Shown piece by piece: positions 34,561-45,032 of a DNA stretch of 64,000 nucleotides (within the stretch, counting starts at the first letter, position 1; each line of letters opens with the position of its first letter). Below the pieces are notes generated by a model, which did no database searches, was not told where the DNA came from, and was given only the letters and a program-made list of their open reading frames with translations. The stretch comes from Pratylenchus scribneri (taxonomy: Eukaryota; Nematoda; Chromadorea; Rhabditida; Pratylenchidae), in the NCBI GenBank assembly GCA_030063045.1, contig JAQSEB010000060.1:62001-126000 (forward strand), in the 5' to 3' direction. The position numbers and the translations under genes are program-made.

Positions 34561-37500
34561 ATGATGCAGCCAAATCAAATTGAATTCCATCATTTGCCTC
34601 ACGAAATCTTGGTAAAAATTTAATGTAAAATTTATGAGAAGAAATAAAATTTTCCTAAACCCAAGACTCCAGGGTTGCCAGAATGTCCCCCCACGGGGGG
34701 CATTTGCCCCCTTTTTGAGATTTTGCCCCCTTTTGTGCCCCCCGAGCCGAGTTGCCCCCCAAATGCCCCCTTTTTAAAATTTTGTCATTTTTTCCCTTTT
34801 TTATTATTTTTTGGTCTAATTTTTCGCTGCGCGGCAAATTTTTGGTCTAATTTTTCGCTGCGCGGCAAATTTTTGGTCTAATTTTTCGCTGCGCGGCAAA
34901 TTTTTGGTCTAGTTTTTCGCTGCGCGGCCATTATTGGAAAAATTTTTGCATTTTTGGCACTTTTTAAAAATGCCCCCCAAAATGCCCCCTTTTTTACTGA
35001 AAATGCCCCCCAAATGCCCCCTTTTTTTTCCAAAATGCCCCCCAAAGTAAAAATCCATCTGGCAACCCTGCAAGACTCGCATTTTCTCTTTGTTGAGTTT
35101 TCGGCAACGAATTCGTTTGGAACGAGTTTGTCGAATTTGGCGCCAAACGGCATTGTCATTTGCTTGGTTGGATGTTCGAATATTGAAAGTGACGAATCGA
35201 GTCCTGAATCCATTCACAAGACCATCAAGAAGTGTACGGTTTTTATTATTCGTAAATTAATATGAAATCATTTTACAAAAACGGAAAACGCATATTCCTT
35301 ATCACATCTAATTTCTGAAAAAATAAATCAATAAATGAATATTAGCTTTAAGTTTTACAATTTGGTGTCCATTTTATGTTTTTGATATGGATGAATTGAT
35401 CAGAGAAACATTCTAATAATGGCATAAAATCTGGCTAATAAAAAATAAACTATTAACAATAGGAAGATTCTAAAAATAAATTTCTTAATTCAAAAATTTC
35501 CAAAAATTCCGTGATAATTTTGTTCAAATGCAGTTGGGCAAATTGACTGCCATTTTACACCGTTGTGGCCCATATTTGGAGGAACTTCATCTTGGTCCCG
35601 GTATTATTATGCAAACTCGTTTTGGCCGATATTTTCAACAATTGGCCGTCTATCAAAAATTGGCACATTTACGAATTGAAGAAAGACTGGATATTTGGCA
35701 TTTACAACAAATTACCGAACATTTGGCCCCTCAACTAATTTCACTATCAATAAATTTGACTTCATCACATAAAAGAAAACGCAAAATGAGTCAAAAACAA
35801 ATGGCCTTTAAGCGAGAATTGGCCAAATTGTTTACAAATTGTCAAAAGGTTTTTATTTTTATAAAATTATAATGGATTCACTATGAGTCTCCACTTTTTA
35901 ACCCATAAAAATCAGGACCAAAAAATTAAAACAATAAATCATAAAACATATTTTATGGGTGATTTTTGTTAAAATCAGATACTTTTCCTAGTTGGAATGT
36001 CTTCGAATCGACCAATTGGACAATTTGTTCATCGAGGATGAGAAAGACCAATTGACGGTTTTGATGCCAAAAAGTGTTAAATATTTGCAAATTTGGAAAC
36101 AATCTGGATGGTCCCTAGTCGGGGACAAAATTAAATTGTTCACTTTGTTAAATGAGGAATTATTCCCAAATATTCAATATATTTTATGCAATGCTCATTT
36201 TATATTTGATGAATATTTTAACGACTGGGAAAATTTAAAAATTTATGAAAGATTTTATAGGTAATATGAAAATATATTGAATGATTAAATTATACTTTCA
36301 GTCTCCAATGTCCAATACTGCATGCACAACATTATTCATTTTTGCAATTAAAATTGCCTATATTCAATCAACTTCAGGCTCTTCATTTAAACAGCTACCA
36401 TATTGATTATGTTTGTTTATTTTGAATTTTCCAATCCAGGCTATTCATTTTTTTACTAATTTGATAGTAGATTGATCCAAGAAAATCTATATACGAATAA
36501 AAATTTGTAGGATAGGGATAGGTAGTCAGTCTGATAAATGATGAAAAAACGCACATTTAGCTTCTTTTAAATTTATAAGTTAGAAAATGTGATATAAAAA
36601 TCTAACAAACGAAACCACATTTAATTTAGCAAACAAAAACACATTTTATTTAGCAACGAAAACACATTTTATTTAGCAAACAAAAAAACATTTTATTTAG
36701 CAACGAAAACACATTTTATTTTGCAAACAAAAACACATTTTTCTTAGCAATCGAAAACACATTTTATTTAGCAACGAAAACACATTTTATTTAGCAACGA
36801 AAACACATTTTATTTAGCAACGAAAACACATTTTATTTAGCAACGAAAACACATTTAATTTAGCAAACAAAAACACATTTTATTTAGCAACGAAAAACAT
36901 TTTATTTAGCAACGAAAACACATTTTATAACGAAAACACATTTTATTTAGCATTCGAAAATAAATTTTATTTAGCTAATGAAAACGCATTTTATTTTGCA
37001 AACAAAAAAACATTTTATTTAGCAACGAAAACACAAATTATTGGACAAAGAACTTTATTTGAAGGAAAATAAAAAGTTTAAGAACAAAAAAGCGGAAAAA
37101 TAGATCAAAATCGAATATTTTTAAACTTTCCGCTAACCAATTATGTTTTGATCAATCATTTGATACTAAATAATTCTTTCACATTCAGTTTCATTTAACC
37201 CAAGTGGCCGACATTTGCCCGAAATTGGAACATTTGTATTTTGAGGTATGCTATGACCAATGTAGTATTCCACTACGTGAATTGGAAGGGCTTTATGCCT
37301 TCCAACGACTTTCCTCCTTGGCCATATCACTTAGCGTGAGATATTATGAAACTTTCCATGAGGTTTTTAATTTTGTATATTTTTGCATAACATTACATTT
37401 TAGTTGGAATGCGCAAATGATGAAAAAGGCGACAAAGTTTTGATGGAAATTATCACAAAATTGGATCAAATTCTTCCACTTCGAGTTTTTTAATAAAAAA

Positions 37501-38406
37501 TAAATCAGCTATTTATTTATCTTTTAGAGTTTGAATTTTGAAGGCAATTATCCAAATTTTCACGAGGAATATGTTTTGGAGTTGCTACAAAAATTAAGAG
37601 TACATTTTTATTTTAATTATAAATTAATTTATTTTTATTTAAGCATTTGGAAACATTTTCTTGTGCCATTCTGCAGCATAGAAAGGAAAATGAAAAAATA
37701 AAGTAAATTTTAATGCAATTATTTTTCAATATAAAAGTAAATAGTAGAAATTTATTAATTTATGAAAATTGAAGAATACAATGAAAAAAATGAAAATAAA
37801 AAGAATACTTTTTTCAGTTTCTCAAAAAAATCTTAATGGAAAAAATTTAAAGTTCAAATATTGAAAAATTGGGATTAATTTTAAAAATAATATTATTTTT
37901 TATTTTAATTTATATAAATGTTTTAGTCATTCTGATATTGTTTTACGACAAAATCCACATAATTGTATAATTTGGGACAATGAGGATTTGGATGAATTTT
38001 TTACAAAATTAAAAATCATTTTGGATGGGCAAATGGAAATTGGACCAAAATGTAATAAAAAATCATTCAAATTCACTGTAAGCAATTTATTGAAACAATA
38101 TAAAATTAAATTTAAATATTAAAGTTGTTAAAAAGTAGAATTAATGATATTGATTGGCAACAACCTCAAAATATAATTTTGGCAAGATGGATTCCAAATG
38201 CTAAGAAAATTCGATGGAAAATTTTTCCACCGATACGCAAATATGATTATGACTGCCAAATGAATTGGGCATATTCAATTGTGTTGAATGAATTGTTGGA
38301 CAAAATTTTCGGCCAAAGAATCAGGTTGAATCAATTTTATTTTATAATTACTCTAATTTAAAAATTTGATAATTTTTAGACGATTTTTCTTTCAACTTAT
38401 TGAATA
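34561..38406 (+). CDS. F-box/LRR family gene F, apparently complete
   Basis: About twelve exons: 34561-34611 (MMQPNQIEFHHLPHEIL), 35075-35238 (LLSFRQRIRLERVCRIWRQ, the F-box core), 35534-35848 (CGPYLEELHLG, KLAHLRIEE, LAPQLISLSINL), 35992-36260 (LECLRIDQLDNLFI, VKYLQIWKQ), 36302 to about 36408 (LQCPILHAQHYSFLQLKLPI), 37188-37360 (DICPKLEHLYFEV), from 37404 (LECANDEKGDKVLMEI), from 37529 (SLNFEGNYPNFHEEYVLELL), from 37644 (HLETFSCAIL), about 37927-38078, about 38123-38325 and 38380-38406 (RFFFQLIE). Introns are mostly short. LxxLxL spacing suggests leucine-rich repeats behind the F-box, the layout of substrate receptors for SCF ubiquitin ligases. Intron 1 contains a 401-bp MITE and another intron a 24-bp minisatellite. 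Confidence 0.65.
34670..35070. mobile_element. 401-bp hAT-type MITE in intron 1 of gene F
   Basis: Inverted ends cagggttgccaga and tctggcaaccctg are flanked by the exact 8-bp direct repeat caagactc (34662-34669 and 35071-35078). The inside is strings of gccccc and cctttttt plus four copies of a tttttcgctgcgcggc unit; no protein is encoded. Its cagggttgcc end is the same as that of the BED/hAT remnant at 23171-24503. The insertion duplicated the acceptor region of F-box exon 2, so a cag/caag acceptor remains on the downstream side. Confidence 0.9.
36600..37030. repeat. 24-bp minisatellite (aaaacacattttatttagca unit), array 2
   Basis: About 18 copies of aacacattttatttagcaac or aaac variants, in the intron before the DICPKLE exon of gene F. 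It corresponds to the array at 5346-5640. Confidence 0.93.
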
Positions 38407-40440
38407 AAGAAGAAATCAAAATGGATATTGCCCTAATGTGCTCCGAATTCAGAAAATTGATGAAGCCAAATTTGTTATGTGAAAATTAACCATTAAATAT
38501 TATTCAAATTATTTTAATTTTTCAATGAAAATTGAGTTTCAAAAATAAATTTAAAAAAATATTTTGGATCGCAAATAACATATTCTGATTTGTTGCAAAT
38601 TTTATTGAATAAAATTTATTTTTCTTCAATTTTTCATAACTGTATTTTAATGATCCCCCTCTCTATTAATAAGCCCCTCTCCAGGGTCTTTGAAAATTAA
38701 TTACCCCGGGGTTACAAATAGAATAAATGCGTTACTCATTTTATATACATATATCACTCATCAAAATACTTACTTTTTTGAAACAAAATCAATATAAGAA
38801 GTTTGCTTTCCGAGGAAAATTTTTTTGTAAATAAGAAAGAGACTAATTTTTAAATATACATTTAAAATTGACTTGATCTTTGGCATTGGCATCTGGTTTT
38901 GGTCAATTTAGAATACTAGTCTAGTGTTAGAGAAGACAGTCGAATAAAAATTGAAATAAAATAACAATTAACTATGGAGATTAAAAATTGGATATTAGAA
39001 TGCTTAAACCAAAAACGATAAAAATTATAAATATTTAAAAAAATAAATATTACTTAAAAATATTATTTCAAGATATGACTTTAAAAAAGAATCCGATTTG
39101 GCTGATGAGTTTATTATACAAAACGAAATTTTTTTTATCAAATTCATCGGTTTATATTAAAATTAAATATAGTAATTTCCATTTAAAAATTAAAGTAATA
39201 GGTAATCTTTCATGGCTTAATTTTCACATAACAAATTGTCTTCATCACATTTAGAGCACATTGAGAAAAACATCCATTTTTGATTTGTTCTTTATTCGAT
39301 ATCAATAAGTTCAAAGAAAAATCTTCTAAAAATTATTAAATATTTAAATTTAACAAATTGATGAAAAAACCTAATTCTTTGGCCAAAAACTTTGTTCAAC
39401 AATTCATCCAATACAATTGAATATGTCGAATTCATTTGATTATCAACATAAATGCGATTTGGTGGGAAATTTTTCCATCGAATTTTCTCAGCATTTTTAA
39501 TCCATTTTGCCGAAATTCTACTATGAGCTGGACAATCCAAACAATCTCTACTTTTCAATAACTTTAATATTAAATTTCAATTAATTAATTAAATTAAATA
39601 ATTTGATTGATTACGGTGAATTTGAATCCTTTCTTTGTGCCAGTTTGTTCGTCCAAAATGATTTTTAATTTTGAAAAGAATTCATTCAAATCCTCGTTGT
39701 CCCAGTAAATTAGATAATTATATGGATTTTGTCGTAAAAGAATATCATAATCACTAAAAAATTATATAAATTTATTATAATAAAATTGTCTTCATTATAT
39801 TTTAAAAATAATTTTTTAATATTTATTATTCCCAAAAATTTAAAAAAAATTTTTATTTAATTTAATTCTTTTTCATCAAATATTTGCGCTAAAAATTTAC
39901 CTTTTCACTTCTTTTTTAAGGGGCAGAATGGCACATGAAAATGTTTCCAAATGCTAAAATAATAATTTTATTATAATTTAATAAAATTAATATTTACTTT
40001 TAATTTTTTCAGCATTTCTAAAATATATTCTGCATGAAAATTTGGAAAAATGTCTTTAAAATTTAAGCTCTTAAAAATAGAAATTAATTAAATTTTTGTA
40101 TTATTTGTAACCCGAAGTGGATGAATTTGATCCAATTTTGTGATAATTTCCATCAAAATTTTGTCTGCCTTTTCCCAATTTGCGCATTCCAACTAAAATT
40201 TGTTGTCATGAAAAAATAAAAAAAAATTCAAAAACCTCATGGAAATTTTCAAAATGGTACACATTAATTGAAATGGCCAATGAGGAAAGTTGTTGGAAGG
40301 CATAAAGCCCTTCCAAATCGCGCAAACGAAGAAGATCTTCAAACCATTGGTCATACCATACTTCGAAATACAAATGTTCCAATTTTGGACAAATTTCGGC
40401 CAATTGGGTTAAATGCAACTGATAAAAATTTTTTATGCCA
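37031..40440. repeat. 3.4-kb duplication carrying a convergent F-box pair
   Basis: The stretch matches about 5640-9110 in the same orientation, with more divergence than the 5.3-kb pair. It contains the 3' exons of a plus-strand F-box gene, a spacer with decayed coding fragments, and the 3' exons of a minus-strand F-box gene. Confidence 0.85.
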
Positions 40441-43400
40441 TTATTTTGTGGTAAAAAGATGCATTTTTAAATTATTTTGCTTATTTGCCAAAATCTTAGT
40501 AATCTTTCAATTCAATAATAAAATATTATAATATAGCTTTTTGGATACTTATCAGTTATCCACTTTGTAGATATTTTAGAAATTAGTGTGCTCCGTATCC
40601 GTATAGGTGATTAATGGTAGGGATAGGGATAAGTGAAATAATAACTTAGCCCCGAATGACCAAAACTTTATACCGGATGGATGACCCATGGGGTTATCGC
40701 TACCATATTTAGTTAACCAAAAAAACTGCCCCGGAATAACCGGTAAGTACCGCTTTTGTTGATCTTGTTGATACTTGATATCAAAAAGACTAATCAAATC
40801 AAATTTAATTGGCCAAAAAATTATGGAAAAAAAATTATCGGAATTTGTTTTATAGTCCTTTTGGTGAATAACTAACTTTTTTAAAATTTATCAAACCCAA
40901 TCATTAATTGTTCTCTAACAATTCTTACCTAACATGTCTATAAAGATTGTTAAGTTTGCTAAACTTTTAGCAAATAATTTGGTATAATTCGATGAGACTT
41001 TCATTATTTTTGGAACTATGTAAAAAAAACTCCTATTTATATGGATCTTTATTTAAGCTTTAATTAAAGATTTTAAGCTGTTAAAAAATCCACAAACATA
41101 GTCCATATGGCAATTTAAATGAAGGGCCTGAAGTTGGCTGAATTGGGTGGGCAAATTTAATTGCAAAAATGAATGATTTTGTGCATGCAATATTGGACAT
41201 TGAAGGCTAAATAAATGTGCATAAATCAGTTTAAAATTATTTTCATATTACCTATAAAATCTTTCATAGATTTTTAAATTATCCCAACCATTAAATTTTT
41301 CATCAAATCTAGTAAAATGAGCATTGTATAAAATATATTGAATATTTGGGAATAATTCCTCATTTAATAGAGTGAACAATTTAATTTTGTCATTGATTGA
41401 GTTCCATAAAAATTGTTGCCAAATTTGTAAATATTTCACACTTTTTGGCATCAAAACCGTCAATTGGCCTTCCTCATCCTCGATGAACAAATTGGACAAA
41501 TTTCCGATTCGAAGACATTCCAACTGAAAAAGAATTAAACATCGAGCAATTAATAAATTAATCATATTAGTTTGCAAATTGTGAATATTTCTCGATTATT
41601 TATGTTCATATTTTTTAACCTCAAAATTATTATGCAGCTATCAGCAGATTTAATTTTTTAACTAATTTTGATTTTTTTTTCATTTTTGATTGTGAAACAA
41701 TAAAAAAAAATACTATTTTAGTATTTACTTAAAAATTTTATGGGAAAAATAAGGTGCATTGAGTGAAGAAAAATTCTGGGTAGTTAACGGTTTTCTTTGT
41801 CCTGTTTTTTGGTCAATTGGGAAAGATAACCGTAACCACCATGGCCATTTGGTATAGGGTTAGAGTCTTCTAGGGATAGGTTATTATCCGGAATGTCCCA
41901 ACTTTGCGATGATCAACTGGGACAACGGCATACTGGGCGAATTTTACAAAATTTGGCGATCGCCGTCCGGTTGACCCTGCACTGGTCGCCCAATTGTCCT
42001 TTCCCCGTTATCATCTAAAATAACCCTAAATTTAATTACCTACAAGAAGACTTCATTTCTTATGACACCAATAACAGTGAATAATATAAGTTTCAAAATC
42101 AGCTGATAGATAGTATGTAGGTAGCATTTTTGATAATTTAAATTGACCAAATTTAACTTGAATAAAATTACCCAATAAAATTTTACCATTTTCAATTATT
42201 TTTTGAATATTTTAAAATAAACCTTTTGACAATTTTCAAACAATTTGGCCAATTCTCGTTTTACGGCCATATGTTTTGCACTCAATTTGTTCAATTTTCG
42301 CTTAATATACTTTGGATAATGCACAATTATGGACAATGAAATAAGTTGTGGGGCCAAATGTTGGGTAATTTGTTGTAAATGCCAAATATTCAAACTTTCG
42401 TCAATTCGTAAATGTGCCAATTTTTGATAGACGGCCAATTGTTGAAAATATCGGCCAAAACGAGTTTCCACACCGATGCCTGGGCCAAGATGAAGTTCCT
42501 CCAAATATGGGCCACAACGGCGCAAAATGGCACTCAATTTGCCCAACTGCATTTGAACAAAATTATCTCGGAATTTTTAGAAATTTACAAATTATAAAAT
42601 TCATCTTAAATTTTTTTCGATTTTAATACAAATTTTAAAAGGCAATTTTCAGTCATCCGCATGCAGATTTTTTTAGCTTGACTAGGGGAAGGTAAAGGTG
42701 ACCCCCATGGATCATTCGGATAGGATAGGGTCATCAAGAGATAGGTTATCATCTCTTAAATATTCCTAATCCTAATCTTAATCATCCATAAGGGGGACCT
42801 TTCATTTATAAATAATTTGGAGGCTGATAATTGGAAAATACCATTATTAGCTGCAGACATTTGCGGATGGTAGGGTCTGGTGCCGATGGTTGTATAGTTG
42901 GTGTAGAATGTTTATAACATTTTATTAGGCATAAAATTAGCTACGAAATGATATCAAAAACATTGGCCAATTTTGAATATTCACAGAATTAAGTTTAAAA
43001 AACATCGGTTAATTAAAATTTTCTTTCTGGCCGTTTTTTGGCCATAACCTATAACTCCAATGAATACTCAACATTGACCATAGCATTTAGAAAATTTGAT
43101 ATAAAAATAATTAAATAAAAGGAAAATGCCTTAATTAGGCTAATTTTCTTGCTCAATTTCCATCAAATCTTTTAACTTTAATCAATTTATTCCAAAATCA
43201 ATGCTTTCCAATGTATTCAAATTTGCTAAAATTTTAATATTTATATTAAGCGCCACTAAATTTGTTTGCGCAAGTACAGTCTTTTTATATAATGATCCAC
43301 TTTATGATAACCAAAGCAAAACCGTACACTTCTGGATGGTCTTGTGAACGGATTCAGGCATCGATTTGTCACTTTCAATGTTCGAACCTCCAACCAGGCA

Positions 43401-43575
43401 AATGCCAATGCCGTTTGGCGCCAAATTCGACAAACTCGTTCCAAACGAATTCGTTGCCGAAAACTCAACAAAGAAAAGATTCGAGTCTAATTAATAAGAA
43501 TAATTTCTCATAAATTTAAATTTTTACCAAAATTTCGGAAGGCAAATGATGGAATTCAATTGGATATTGCTGCAT
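39310..43575 (-). CDS. F-box/LRR family gene G, minus strand, apparently complete
   Basis: Exons, read right to left: 43575-43528 (MQQYPIEFHHLPSEIL), 43486-43323 (F-box core LLSFRQRIRLERVCRIWRQ), 42546-42223 (CGPYLEELHLG, LAPQLISLSIIV), 41523-41252 (LECLRIGNLSNLFIEDEEG), 41205 to about 41093 (LQCPILHAQNHSFLQLNLP), 40418-40237 (EICPKLEHLYFEVWYDQW), 40196 to about 40110 (LECANWEKADKILMEI), near 40070-40000 (SLNFKDIFPNFHAEYIL), near 39955-39900 (HLETFSCAILPL), near 39755-39610 (SDYDILLRQNPYNYLIYW) and 39565-39360 (SRDCLDCPAHSRISAKWI). Exon lengths of the first two match the other intact copies (48 and 164 nt). I see no internal stop or shift. It differs from gene F in the third-quarter exons and groups with pseudogene C. 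Confidence 0.65.
40470..41090. other. Intron of gene G with low-complexity DNA
   Basis: No exon recognised. An open frame on the minus strand at 40797-40576 lacks any domain and is likely incidental. A gacccatgggg-like motif near 40680 recurs as gacccccatgg near 42700. Confidence 0.4.
41580..42220. other. Intron of gene G, nothing recognised
   Basis: AT-rich sequence with a GC-richer part at 41920-42000. No exon or transposon ends could be supported. Confidence 0.4.
42845..43025. repeat. Dispersed repeat, copy 1
   Basis: The stretch from gtttataacattttattagg, cataaaattagctacgaaat, to catcggttaattaaaatt matches 45690-45835 in order and spacing with moderate divergence. It lies in an intron of gene G. 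No coding content. Confidence 0.65.
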
Positions 43576-43810
43576 AATTTTCAATAAAATATTTAATAAA
43601 AATGTCAATATCTAAGAAATTATAAATTTGTAAACAATTCAAAATTTGATCAAGAAAATTTTTAAAAATAATTTTTATTGATAAATTTTTACTAAAATGA
43701 GATTAGATATTGTGACAATTTTTTAATATTTAAAATTTTTTTAAAATGTCAAATATTTGGAAATTTTTTTGAGAAATTGACATTTTATAATAATTATTTT
43801 ATTGAAAATT

Positions 43811-43965
43811 ATGCAGCAATATCCAATTGAATTTCACCATTTTCCTCCCGAAATTTTGGTAAAATTTAATGTAAAATTTAAGAGAAGAAACAATATTTTC
43901 CTAAACTCAAGACTCGCATTTTCTCTTTGTTGAGTTTTCGGCAACGAATTCGTTTAGAACATGTT
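43811..43965 (+). pseudogene. F-box gene start, truncated
   Basis: ATG and the 48-nt first exon (MQQYPIEFHHFPPEIL) are intact. The second exon begins at ACTCGCATTTTCTC but after about 50 nt (ttcgtttagaacatgt) the sequence leaves the family. The gene is divergent from gene G across about 235 bp. Only the beginning of the F-box remains. Confidence 0.8.
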
Positions 43966-45030
43966 TGTTTCTAGTGGAATTGAACTAGGGCCCTGCAAAA
44001 ATATAGGACTGCATTTATGGCACCAGCAATTGTGACCAATTGTGCAAAAATTGTGAAATAAAAAGACGACATTTTCTGGATCATCTGTTAGAATTGATAT
44101 CAAAAATATAATAAATAAGAAAATGACGGCCTGGATTTATTCGTTCCACGTAACCATTTCGCTTACGGATAATTAACTCTGTTACAATTTTTTGAATATT
44201 AACGGATCTTTTATAAAAAGCTGCCAAATTTTCAAGGGCAAAATCAGTGGAATCAGCCAAATGCATTCAATCCTCCCACCCCCCCCCCCCAAAAAAATAG
44301 AAAATATTTCACTTTCGGGCATTTATTTCCCCCTCAGTGCCTTGTTTTAGTTAGTTTAATTCTGCCTGTTTTATTAAATTAATTCCGCTGTTTTATTTAT
44401 TTAGATTAATTCTGCCTGAATTTTTATTCAGCAGTTTGATTTTGGCCACGAATCTCGTTTGACTCTGGGGCCGACCGAGTCTCGTTCATCTGGGCTCTAT
44501 CCTCTCGATGGAAAAGTGGGATGATGGGAGCGGGGATTGGGATTGAATGCCAATGACAACAAGGCAGAGGGAAAATGCAAATAGAGGAGAGCGAAGTTGG
44601 ATGGGGCAAAAAGAATTGAGACGACGGATTTATGGATGAATTTGGGTGAAGATTGTGAAAGGATACCTTTATTCCCTATGAAAAATTTCCATTAACGACA
44701 CAACCTCTGCGCTTGGATTTAGAATGCCAATGCTAACAAAACAGAGGGAAAATCAAATAAAGGAAAGTGAATGGATGTATTTAATGCCTTTATCCCCTCT
44801 GAAAATTTTCCATTGCATCCCAAAAACAAAAATGACATCCATTAATCTGTCCATTTTTCCATGTATATGCGTTTAATTCCATTTTATAAATATTTGAATT
44901 GTCCTCTGTTTTTGAATAGCTTTTGATTGAACCTAAAACAGTAAATAATTCGAATTCTTAAAAATTATTCAATCTAAATTCCAAGGTGAACATATCATAA
45001 AAAATATTTCCTAATTTTAATTCAAATATC
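43966..45030. other. Spacer without supported genes
   Basis: A C-run of about 13 bp is at 44277-44290. Near-repeated words (aatgccaatgacaacaaggc / aatgccaatgctaacaaaac) at 44548 and 44725 suggest a small local duplication. The minus-strand open frames here have no features of real genes. Confidence 0.45.
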
Positions 45031-45032
45031 AA

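Noticed and set aside
40576..40797. Minus-strand frame in an intron of gene G
   Set aside because: No family pattern, and the frame is not conserved in pseudogene C at the matching place.
43975..44005. tRNA-like B-box (agttcaattcc on the minus strand)
   Set aside because: The surrounding sequence does not fold into a cloverleaf with paired acceptor and D arms; no A-box was found.
44424..44609. Minus-strand frame with Pro/Cys-rich sequence
   Set aside because: It is short, has no domain and no splice partner.
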